Source: Prunus persica
Taxonomy: Eukaryota; Streptophyta; Magnoliopsida; Rosales; Rosaceae
DNA length: 64,000 nucleotides
Reading direction: 5' to 3'
NCBI RefSeq assembly: GCF_000346465.2
Contig: NC_034016.1
Coordinates: 21,072,442-21,136,441, forward strand
Shown here: positions 45,433 through 55,753 of the stretch, piece by piece
Layout: the number at the start of each line of letters is the position of its first letter
How positions within the stretch are numbered: position 1 is the stretch's first letter
The notes under the pieces: generated by a model
What the model saw: the letters and a program-made list of their open reading frames with translations, nothing else
Told to the model about the DNA's origin: nothing
Databases searched by the model: none
Translations under genes and position numbers: made by a program

Positions 45433-47260
45433 TCACACTGCTACTGGAACTTTAAGAGACTCAATTATCTTGTCATCTAACTCAAATTTGATGGTTTTCT
45501 TGTCTCTCCCGATCTTTAAGTACTCTTCAAATCGCTCCTTCAAGTCTTCGGTGAGGTTCGTGGTAGATTTCCATCCTAGAACTTCCTTGGCAGCTCTTGG
45601 TTCTGCATAGAAGTGCTGCAAAGTAGGCGAAAAATTAACTCATTGCAACACAACAATGTCAAAAGTACAAAGAAACTGCATGATCAGTTATAAGTGCCCT
45701 GTTTGGATCAAGACAATTTGTTACCATGTTCCGGAATGGAAAAGCTTTCTTTGCATCAACTCCAGCAGCCTTTGGATCATAATGCACTATGTTAACAGGG
45801 CGTCCAGCAGCTTGAGCACAAAGTTTTGCCAATCCATCGAGGGTCACAGCACGATCACTTACACAGTTGAAAATGTTACTAGATGCAGCGTCGGGGTTCT
45901 CAACGGCTAGGGTCAGCATAGAGGACAAGTCCCTAACATGGGAGATGTTGGTAAGTTGCAATCCGGAACCAGGGATTGGAACTGGTCTGTCCCTCAAAAT
46001 TCCTGCACAGAAAATATCATGAAACAACATAGTAATATATTATGAACTATCAGAAAAGTGCTTAATACTAACTACTTACGATCGAAGAACCACTCCTCGC
46101 AATCTTTGTTGTTGCCGGAACCTAACATGTATTGTGGGCGAAATATTGCCCAACTACCAAATATCTCTGCAATGTACTTCTCTACTGCAACATGACTAGC
46201 ATCAGCTTTAACAACATCCTGCCATAATAAAGGTTTTAGTTCACCAATAAAGCAATGAGGTCTTAGTTGAATGCAAGATTAGAGACACAAAATATACCCC
46301 TTCAACATGAGGTGGCTCCTCAGTTGGCTTGTAAATTCCAGCACTGCTGATGTACAGGAATTGCTTCACACCAGAACTCTTGGCCCAATCTGCCACAGGC
46401 CTATGTGAAAATTACAAAGATTTGTTTAGTTTCCTATCAAGCCCCCAAATCAAAGCCAGAGCTCAATCTAAAAAGGGTTTGAGATTTATAAATTAAAAAA
46501 AGAATTGTAAGCAAAATGCAGAGAGAACAGAGTCACACCATATTTGAACATTTAGACAGCATAGCATAAAAGCTACCCCAATTGAAATTGAGTTTTAGAG
46601 AATCAAAACAACCGACCTCACAGTGTCCAAATCTTTGCCATTGTTTTCCAACACAACATCAAATGCTGTTCCTTCCAAAATCTTTCCAATATCCGCAGGT
46701 TCTCCCCACACTGTCTTCCCCCCAGCACTTACAATTTCCTAAGAGAAAAAGCATTCAAATCACCCAGAAGTTCCAACCATAAGTAGGAAAAATCCCACTT
46801 TGAAAATTCAATTAGAAAGAGATATAAACATGTGGAACAAATTTTGCAGTGAAAAAATGTGGAAAATATTAACTGAGAATCTGCTAAATGGGGGCTTCTT
46901 CATCTTGTCTGAGCTCTCTTCACCAACAGTCAATACGGTGACTTGATGGCCAGATCCCAGAAGCTCTTTTGCAAAGTAGAATCCAATCACTGCGTGCCCA
47001 CCACCATTTGTATTCACTATCAGGACCTTTTTCTTCTCTCCAGCACTTGCCTTGATACTGAAGGAACAACGGTTGAAGCGCCTGGAAATTGCAGGGTATG
47101 CGACAGAAGAATGAGAAATAGAGAGAGAAGAGGAGAGAGTAGAGAAGTGGGAGGAGGAGGAGAGAGAGAGGCGTGGAAGATGAGAGAGAGAAGGTGGAAC
47201 AAGGTTGGAGTGTGTAGACGAAAAGAGCACAGAGGATGATGATGAAGTAAGAGTGGCCAT
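45433..47260 (-). CDS. CSP41A: Chloroplast stem-loop-binding protein of 41 kDa, a-type
   Basis: Six exons on the minus strand: 46874-47260, 46617-46738, 46298-46400, 46080-46218, 45725-46002 and 45433-45615, giving 403 residues, close to the known length. The first about 70 residues form a very Ser-rich plastid transit peptide. The mature protein is an atypical SDR/epimerase fold: [20 protein letters not shown] (nucleotide-binding loop, about 78-97), then [32 protein letters not shown] and [15 protein letters not shown]. Known: CSP41a is a stromal RNA-binding protein and endoribonuclease that, with CSP41b, stabilises plastid mRNAs and rRNA precursors. All splice sites are GT-AG and phase-consistent. 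It converges on RanGAP1. Confidence 0.95.
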
Positions 47261-48522
47261 CGAGTACGAGCCTGTGACTGATTGTATGAGAACCAGCGAT
47301 TCTTAGTACAAGATAAAGGGAAACCGAATATGAGTTTCTTTTTTTTTCTTTTTTTGGGGTTGGATTTTCCTTTTTTCCGCTCATTAAAGATTTAGTTATA
47401 AATATACATGTAACTAATGAAAAATGAAAAGGATAGTATAGGAATTTAAAAGTAAAAGCTTTTTATCCCAATGGTCCTTGTACTATGTCAAACTTGTTTT
47501 TTGGTCCCTAGACTTCAAAAGTGATCAATGTCATCTTCATCCTCTTGCCCCGTATATTGATCTAATGTGAAGACATTGTATGTTCGTTATACCTTTCATG
47601 ACTCGTTTAGGAATAATCAATTATTGGGAGCCAATCTTGTTTAAATTAAAGATAATGTTGTCAAATTTGGGGTTGGAGGGGGGTCATGGAAGGGTGGGGA
47701 AAATTGGGACGAGGAGTGGCTGGGGCTTGGGTCGTCAGGGAAGGGGAGATCGAGGGGAGAGGGGAGTAATGGTGGGTAGGAGTAATTTGACAATATTATT
47801 AAATTTGTAACACAATTTTGGACGAATTTGGCATCGATGATGACATTAATGTGCAAGACAAGCAAATGATGATATCATTATTAATTTTAAAGTTTATTAA
47901 CAATAAAAGACCAGAAGTAAAAAAGAATTCTAATGATCAAATAACTTCCAAAATGTAACTCTATAGTGGAAAATAAAAAGATAAAAGATGGTTAAGAAGA
48001 CATGCAAAGATATATATGAGTTTAGAGCGTGTTAGGTTGATGATCTTAAAACTACAATTGTTCGATTTAAACAATTATCCACGATCTTTGTTTGATCTAA
48101 ACAGACCATTCATGATCTCAATTCGATCTAAATAGATCATTCACAATAATTCATAATTTCACTCACCTTATAACATGTGTTGGTTTAGATTTTGTAATTT
48201 AAAGTGTAATATTAATGGTTGTATAGGTGTGAAATTTGAAAAGATGATAACACCTTATGGATGCAGCATTGTTAGTGTCCCACACAATAATTCCTCTCTC
48301 CTAACCTAAAAGGCCACCTCACTTTAGTCAAGATAGAAACAGGAGAAAGTAGTGGATCAGATCCACTTTGAGTTGAGATCAATAATAAATAAAATAATTG
48401 AAATAGATTTTATAACGTTGGCTTTCGGCGCATCTATATATAGAGTATTAAATCAAGCCCACTATCACAAGCTCCTCCAAAATCCCAAAAAATAGCCGTT
48501 GCTTCTTCCTCTGTTCTCTCGA
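47261..48522. other. Divergent promoter region, CSP41a and coiled-coil gene
   Basis: Intergenic DNA between two divergent genes. It includes a G-rich/C-poor stretch at 47660-47790, three copies of a TTCGATCTAAA-type motif with spacing of about 35 bp around 48060-48135, and a TATATATA box at 48435-48442 about 80 bp before the ATG of the right-hand gene. No gene is supported inside. Confidence 0.5.
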
Positions 48523-50095
48523 ATGGCAGCTTCGGTGGATACACCATCACCTACCCACCTGAACCACAAGGCTACAAGCTTATTCATGGCTTCTTCTTCT
48601 TCTTCTCCTCTGTTCAGTCCCTCCTCAGATAAGCGCTTTTGGAGCTCTCTCCGCAGCCGGATCGACACTCTTCTCGACGATCCCAGCTCCAAAATCCCAA
48701 CTGCCCAAAACCCACCAAATGCTGATCCCTCTCTACCAGTTCAAATGGTGAGTGTCTCCTTTTACTTTTTGTTCTTGATTTCACTGTAAATTTTGCTTCT
48801 GGCCCAAAATGGGTTTTCTGTTTTGTTGTTAATTTAATTTCTTTTTATGGGTAAAGAATGTTGGAGGATTGAAGCGTGCAATAGCAACGAAAGAAGACTC
48901 GTTGCTTTTGATGAGAGGCTTTGACTCCATAGCTCACACTTTGTCGCAGCTGTCCAACACTTTAGAGACTGCTCTTCAGGTAAAAGTTCTATCCTTCCTG
49001 CAGACACCTGAAAATTTGAATTTGTTGTAAATTTGTTCACAGTAAAAAGTGTATGCAAGATCTGAGTTTTGAAATTTGCTTTTCATTGCCTGAACTGTAG
49101 AAGTTGGTCAAAATAAGATGTGGTTTGAACTTATAGGACTTTCTTTGTGTGCCGTGTTTATAGGGAGCCAACGATCTAGCTAAGCCACCCACATTAACTG
49201 AGATATTCCATGGCCACCTCAACAAATCTGAGAGTAAAGAGAAGGAGGAGGACTCAGAAGACCAGAAGAATGCAGAAGATCCCCATGTAGGACTGAAAAG
49301 GAAGTTTGACAACAGCCATTGCTCAGAGGATCAAGGAGACGACTCAAAAAAGGAAAATGAGCAAGACCCCAAAGATGGGAAGCTGAAGAAAGCTAAAAAT
49401 GTAGGTTTCTCTTCTTTTGGTTCAGTGTGAAAATCTTTGATGGGACCTTCTTAGCTGCCTACTTTGAGTTGATTGCTAATTGTGTGCTGATCTCTCCACA
49501 GCTTGCAATTTCTATGGCAACCAAAGCAACTTCGTTTGCCAGAGAACTGAAGTCGATAAGGTCAGATTTATGCTTTATGCAAGAGCGCTGTGCTCTGTTG
49601 GAGGAGGAGAACAGGAGGCTCCGAGATGGATTGGAAAAAGGGTTGAGGCCTGAGGAAGATGATCTGGTGAGACTCGTGTGTTTCGATAGTTCCCAATGGA
49701 TATTTTCTGATATGAGATAACATTTGCACAACATTAATCAATCTCTTGTGGAATATTTGATGTTGATATAGGTGAGGCTTCAATTGGAGGCACTGCTAGC
49801 TGAGAAATCAAGATTAGCAAATGAAAATGCAAATCTGGTTAGGGAAAACCAATGCCTCAATCAACTTGTGGAGTACCACCAGCTAACCTCCCATGACCTC
49901 TCTGCGTCATATGAACAAGTTATACAAGGGTTGTGCTTAGACTTCTCGTCTCCACCACGACCGATAGCAGAAGAGGCAAACGAAGAAGATGGTGAAGATG
50001 ATGGTGATAATGAAGTTTCTCAAACACCCCAAACCAATCTTTTTGGATTCTCTGCACCTCTTGATGATGATGTGTGTTCTCGCGAAGATCAGTAG
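48523..50095 (+). CDS. Uncharacterised plant coiled-coil protein
   Basis: Five exons: 48523-48747, 48857-48979, 49164-49400, 49502-49666 and 49772-50095, joined in frame to 357 residues. I do not recognise a named family. Residues 1-75 are Ser-rich with [15 protein letters not shown]. Residues about 76-116 ([20 protein letters not shown]) are probably helical. Residues 117-195 are highly charged with KRKFD and KKAKN patches that could be nuclear signals. Residues about 200-300 form a strong coiled coil ([20 protein letters not shown], then [20 protein letters not shown]). An acidic tail ([15 protein letters not shown]) follows. The conserved-looking core and clean splicing argue for a real gene with plant homologs. 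A TATA box lies about 80 bp upstream. It converges on another coiled-coil gene at 50665. Confidence 0.85.
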
Positions 50096-50664
50096 AATGG
50101 TTTTACAATTTGTTTCTTTCTGATTTGGAATTAACGTTTACTGATGTAAATTTTGATGCCAAAGTATTACTGTTAAAGTAAGTTACTACTACTCAGCAAC
50201 AAATATGGATATAGCAATCTCACTTCATGGAGCACAAAACAAGGGTCGATGAGCCTAAACCCAGAAAAGGCAGCTTACCATACCTAAACCAGCTCGCAGA
50301 AAAGATTGACGGAAAAACCTAGATCTTTAGGGAAGGAATATTATACATCTTAACAGTTATAATCAAATCATAAACTTCAATCACACAGTACTACTAATCA
50401 TAGAATAAGCTTGAGAACGTTAGATTAACTTCTAATTCTTCATAACAAACCAATGTCATACTTCAAAGTTCAACAACCAAACAGATATCATATGAACAAT
50501 CGAGTATTGAGTGCTTAAATCATCAGTAACATGCCCTTCAATGTTCTAACAAAATAAAGCTAGTTCCCAAACTAACAAGTTCCTTTTCTTTCTTTTTTTT
50601 CACAAAAGACTTGCTAAGCCAATCATATCAACCATTGTCCTCAGTTCCTTTCATTGCTTTAGGG
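50096..50664. other. Convergent 3' flanks of two coiled-coil genes
   Basis: 569 bp holding the 3' UTRs of the two facing genes. No other feature seen. Confidence 0.5.
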
Positions 50665-52929
50665 CTATTTCTTTCTCTTAGCTATAGACTTGCGATCTTG
50701 AACTTCCTGGGGAGAAAGAGCATCATCACCTATTGCTTGAGATGAGACATTTACAACTCTTTCAGTAGCTTTTGATAAAGCTGAGACCAAAATCACATCC
50801 TTCATTTTATCCATCACTCCAGAAAATGCACAAGTCCCTTTCTCATACTACAACCAACCAAAGAAAAAATGACAATCAAGAATCAAGCATTGGTCCACGT
50901 CATTTACAACTCTTACATGCAAAACAATCCTTTCCCTTTTAAATCTTTGAATTATAAACTGCAATTTGTTAATTACAGCCTATGATTTATACTTTAGATA
51001 TTATTAGAAGTAACAAAACCCACAATGACCCAAAAGAAAGATGCACAAACCATAAAGTGGACAAATTACACAAATCCTAATTGATATGGAAATTCAAGGT
51101 AGCATAAATTTTCTTACCCCTTCAAGTTTGCCAAGAGCTACTTCCAACTTCAAAGAAAGCTCATGGTTTTCATTTTTCAAAGCCTCAATCTGCATATGTA
51201 AAGAAATGTTATAGCCCTTGAAAAGAAGATAGATAGTTCTTCATGATAAATGAAAATAACCTTCATTTGGGAGTTTATATACAAGCTTTTGCATCCTATC
51301 TCTGGAGATTTAGAAAAGACGGGGCTTCTCTTCTTTGCCTGATTACACATCCCCAATAAATTGTTTGAATAAGCAACACAAATTAATATATGCAAGTAAA
51401 CATCAAACTCTTATAATCCCCAGAGCAAGATGAATACCTTTGAGTTCTGTGTTTCCACTAATTGTATAAGATAATCAATTTTTTCTTCCATGTTTTTCTC
51501 ACCCAAGGTTGGTTGTTCCTCCAAAAGAGGTTGCCCCTCTTCCATCTCACTATCACTAATGTTTTCAATCACGGGATCAATGTTCTGGTTTTGAACAGGC
51601 ATATCACAGTTTCGAATGCGTAATGATCGCCTAACAACAGAATTGAGCTGCTTCGGTCTCTTTTTTGAACGAGAGGATTTAGTGGATTTTTCTTGCATCA
51701 TATGCATTGAGTTAGTTTTCTCCAGCAGAGGGCTTGCGTTTTCATGTTGCTGGTCCATTTGCTCTGAAGAAGGATTTGGCCCCTCAGGCTGTGGTTCCTC
51801 AGTTTCAGATAATGGTTGTGTGGCTTTAGGCTTTGATTTGAAGACCATAATAATTTATTAGTAAAATTAACCATAATTAAACAATTCAATTTAGTATGTG
51901 CAGATTATAATAGTAATAATAATAAAAGACACTATCATTGACGAAGGTAACAAACTTGCTAATAAAAGAGAACCAAAATATCAGTAATCTAATCTGCAAC
52001 TACCAATGCATTGAAGAACCAGACATGGACAAGCTTCTTCATGTATTTACCTAAAGATAATTTGATCTTTGCATTTACAAAAACATAGGAAATTACTAGA
52101 AAGCTAAAGAATATGAAGAAGGGCCCTCTGTAAAACATTTTATTTTTCAAAAAATAATACACATAATTTCTGTAAAGCATTCTTTTATTTATGTTTTACC
52201 CAACAAATTAAAGCAAGAACTTCTATTAAAATGTCAAGTTCCTCACCAAGCAAAGCATAGACATGAATACTCCAAACAAAATAAGACTATTAGCATTCCT
52301 CATTTAGCCTCTCTGCCATTCCAAACTGAATATAGCATAATCTCTATACTCTCAAAATGTGGAGTGCAAGAAGATGAAGAGTAGTGTCAAAAGATCCAGC
52401 TAAAATACATAACATTTTATAATCAAAACAAGGATGCCTCAAATACATAAATCAACTTGTTTGTAATTCAGAGAAACGCATCTCTGTCTTTAATACATAC
52501 AAAACCCTAAATCCACCACCTTCCCAAAAAATAAATAATAATAAAAACCATTAACCCTAAAAAGTAATATCATAACAAAACAAGTACAGGACAAATAAAT
52601 CAACATCTCCCAAAAGGGAACAAAGACTCTACGAGTAAACACAATAAACAAACAGAAAAGAAAAAACCTTTTAACCATGAAAGGAAAAACAAAGAAATAG
52701 AAAAATAAAAATGAGAAGAAACGCATGGTGCAGCAATACAACCAACCAATAAAGCAACATATGTTAAATTGTACAATGGGTTTAGAAAAAACAAAAGAAG
52801 AAGAAAAAAGCTTCAGCCTTTGTTGAAAAGAAATAAAATGATGGTTAAGCAAAACAAAGATGAAAGTTAAGAGAAGTTCACCGTATGAACCGTTCCGTCC
52901 TTCCTTGAAGCATTTGGTCTCCTACCCAT
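50665..52929 (-). CDS. Uncharacterised protein with basic and coiled-coil regions
   Basis: Five exons on the minus strand: 52882-52929, 51438-51830, 51261-51338, 51118-51189 and 50665-50847, giving 257 residues. The start MGRRPNASRKDGTVHT is short and basic. Exon 2 has acidic, Pro/Gln-rich sequence, then a strongly basic patch (KKRPKQLNSVVRRSLRIRN, about 72-90, likely nuclear) and an acidic stretch before MEEKIDYLIQLVETQNSK. Exons 3-4 give KKRSPVFSKS and the short coiled coil IEALKNENHELSLKLEVALG. The C-terminus ends in AKRKK. The acceptor of exon 2 (ATCAAAG at 51831-51837) lacks a pyrimidine tract and is the least certain border. I do not recognise the family; a small nuclear or chromatin-associated protein is only a guess. 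Confidence 0.7.
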
Positions 52930-53484
52930 CTCTCTCTGTAACTCTCAAATACACAGAGCTTACTCTTGTGTCTGTTCTGTTCTAGTGTGATCAAAAGAGG
53001 AAGCGTCTTTTACTCTCTGCGAGCTGCTCCCATTGAATACGCCTTTGGAAACGTGCAAGAACCAAAGGGTAATTTCCTTCGTAATGTTCGAGGCTTCATC
53101 AATCTTCACCGTTCAATTTGTTGCCTATTTTGAATCGCTCAATTATGGCCCTCTGTTTTCTCACCGTACCATTTAGCGCCCTTTTACCCTTTCACCATCT
53201 TCAACTTAAATGGGGCTAAATTTAAAATTTTCCCCTTTAAAATTCAACTATTCACAGACACACATACTTTGAACAAAAAAATGTGTATTTATATACTTTA
53301 GGATGATTTTGTGGTTAAATTAGTTAATTAAGATTTTGGTCGTTGAATTGTTTTATAAGGTTATATTTAATCAGAAAAAATCATGGCCATTTGATGGGAG
53401 GTAAATGTTTAAGTTCTGATTTAAGAAAAAAACAAACAAACAAGCAACATGTGGCTCCTCATGGATCAATACAACGGCTAATCT

Positions 53485-54654
53485 TTAGGGCAAGTGCAGC
53501 ACAGCCCATCTGCTAGGGCCAGGGCCCCCTCTCCCTTCTAGCGCGCAACAAACAGCTCGGGTAAGCTCTGGGTCCCATCAGCCCGGGCAAGCCCATAGAC
53601 AGATCTTGCTTAGGCTTCAGCCCGAAGGCGCTGAAGTTAGCGCTGAAGTCAACGTGCCAACAGTAAAAAAAATTTTTGATTTCGCTCGCTGACATCACCG
53701 CTGACAGGCCCCAATGGGAATATGCCACATGGCGCTTCCTGGACGCTCCGATGCAATTTTTTCCAGAAATTCGACGTTTTTTTTTTAAAATACCAAAAAA
53801 ATTCTGAATTTTTTTTCATATAAATACCTAACAATTTTATTCACTTTCCACACCAAATTTCTTACTACAAAATTTCATTTGTGCAAAAATACAAATGGCC
53901 TCTTCCATAGAAGCCGGAGGGTCGTGGACAAATATTCGAAGAGGTCAAAATATTGGCAATGAGGTAAAAAAAAAAGGTTTATTTTCGTTTTATTCAATTT
54001 AATGTCTTTATATATATATATATATATATTTCTTGCATTTCCAATTTTATTTTTTTGATAGATTAATTAAGGCAAAACAAAAAAGAGGAAAACCATTACA
54101 CATGGATCCTTAAGTGAATAATGCCCGCAGTCAATTCCAGTGGTGCGTTCTATGTCTGAAATAATGGCACTATTACGTCATCCGAAGGAAAATACTCCCC
54201 CACATTATGATCCGGTGGAACCGCCTCTACCAATGATTGAGTTGTTCTTGTACTCCATTGTGTTGGACTATGAGGACCGGGAATATTTCAATTGTATGAT
54301 GAGTGAGATATGGATTTTATAATAAATATGGACACGTGGCAACCAAAAATTTTATCCGAATATTTAATTTGAAAATTTTATCTGAAAAATGTTATCTGAA
54401 ATTTTAATTGAGAATTTTATAATAAATAGTGACATGTGACAACCGAAAATATTATCTAAAAAGCTTATCAAAATTAATGGTTTAAGTATTAAAAAATAGA
54501 AAATAAAGTAAAATGAATAGTATTTGCCCTTGCCCTTGCCCTTGCCCTTTGGAGTGGAACCAAAAAAAACAAGGCTGACACTATTTATGTGAATAGTATA
54601 TGTCCTTACCTTGCCTTTACCTTGTCCTTGCCCTTTTGGGTGGAGGTGCTCTTA
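53485..54654. mobile_element. Non-autonomous PIF/Harbinger-like element
   Basis: A 1,164 bp segment (53488-54651) is flanked by TTA on both sides (53485-53487 and 54652-54654), the 3 bp TWA-type target of Harbinger elements. The ends are imperfect inverted repeats: GGGCAAGTGCAGCACAGCCC on the left and, on the other strand, GAGCACCTCCACCC on the right. The left end is GC-rich. The middle has a short frame starting MASSIEAGGSWTNIRRGQN at about 53895 that looks like the start of an element-borne or captured ORF without its remainder, then AT-rich repeats and a hexamer run (CCCTTG)n at about 54532-54550. No transposase is present. Confidence 0.55.
54314..54453. repeat. Direct repeat pair, 100 bp offset
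   Basis: ATTTTATAATAAATA followed by a GACACGTGGCAACC-like stretch at 54314-54353 recurs at 54414-54453 with a few changes (GACATGTGACAACC). The offset is exactly 100 bp. Lies inside the Harbinger-like element. Confidence 0.75.
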
Positions 54655-54969
54655 GCATTAGCACATGGGCTGTATTTTAGCATCAACACGTTGGGGTCCA
54701 CGAAAATTTAGGTTCGACCCAAAAGTTGGGTGGAATTCTGTTGGAATTAGTGCCTGGGCGGAAAATATGACTGGACCTATGCCTTGGAGAAGAAATTTGG
54801 GACTAAAACCCAAAATTTAACATTTGGCCCTCTCAATTGGAGTTGGCCTTACCATTTCCATAGTGGCAAAAATTGAGAGGAACTTTTATATCATTTGAAT
54901 GGCATCTTGGGCCGTTTATTCTTCTTATGGATCCACAAAGTGGCCCATCACTAATAACAACGCGTTTAT

Positions 54970-55081
54970 AACCTTTGGTTCCGTAGCTAAGTGATTCATA
55001 ACACTTACTCTTGCATTCTAGGTCCCTAGTTCGATTCACCCTTCCTAGATATCACTTGTATCCACAAAACAAAACAAAAAA
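54970..55081 (+). mobile_element. tRNA-derived SINE-like element
   Basis: A pol III A box (TAGCTAAGTGATT, from 54984) and B box (AGTTCGATTC, 55028-55037) are 44 bp apart, as in tRNA genes, and the sequence ends in an A-rich tail (ACAAAACAAAACAAAAAA, about 55064-55081). The rest does not fold as an intact tRNA cloverleaf, so a SINE or tRNA pseudogene is preferred over a functional tRNA gene. Exact 5' end and target duplication are not resolved. Confidence 0.5.
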
Positions 55082-55753
55082 GTGAAACCCCTAAAACCAT
55101 TTCTCACACCCATCTCTCTTGACAAACCCAACATTTAATTTTTCATCAATCCCCCAAAACCCACATCAAATTCACTAACCAGAACCCTCAAATCAAATAA
55201 AGGGGTCGACTTGAATACTCCAAACAAAATACTAACCAAAAAAATACTCCAAACAAAATAATACCACTAGCACCTAGAGCCTAATCCAAACTGAATATAG
55301 CATCATTCTTTATGTCCTTAATAATTGAGAGCTGGTTTTCTCACTCTTTTTCTGTCTACTTACACTTCTTTTTATTATAATAAAAAATATTAAAAAAATA
55401 AAAAAGAGTGAGAAAATCAAAACCCCATTAATTTTGTTAATTAGTAAGGTTATCCACGAATCGGCCTCGTGATCGTTTGTCTTATCCGTAAATAATTGCC
55501 CATTGGTCCTTTTGCAGTTGAGGACAAGTACACTGGATATGGGTAACCGTGGCCCGACCCGTTTTATCCTCTTTTGGGGCCCACAAGGTGGCCCATCACC
55601 AATAGCGTCCGCTTTCATTTCATGAACCACTTGTGTGGGAACGATACGATGATAAGATAAAAATCATCGTCCTCTTCTTCATCTTTTTCGTCAATCCGTA
55701 CACTCTGTTTTTCTCTGTCTGAAGAGTGAAGGCTCTTAAACCCAAGCTTTCCC

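Larger units (their letters stand above)
52930..55753. other. Intergenic with transposon and SINE, to FZL
   Basis: The left end is the CT-rich leader and promoter side of the minus-strand gene (52930-53100). A Harbinger-like element occupies 53488-54651 and a SINE-like element about 54970-55081. The FZL leader lies just before 55754, probably from about 55650. No further gene is supported. Confidence 0.5.

Noticed and set aside
46920..47384. 154-codon minus-strand frame overlapping the first CSP41a exon.
   Set aside because: It is a shifted frame over the Ser-rich transit peptide; the CSP41a frame is clearly the coding one.
54984..55037. Functional tRNA gene.
   Set aside because: A and B boxes are present, but acceptor and anticodon stems do not pair convincingly and an A-rich tail follows, so a SINE is more likely.
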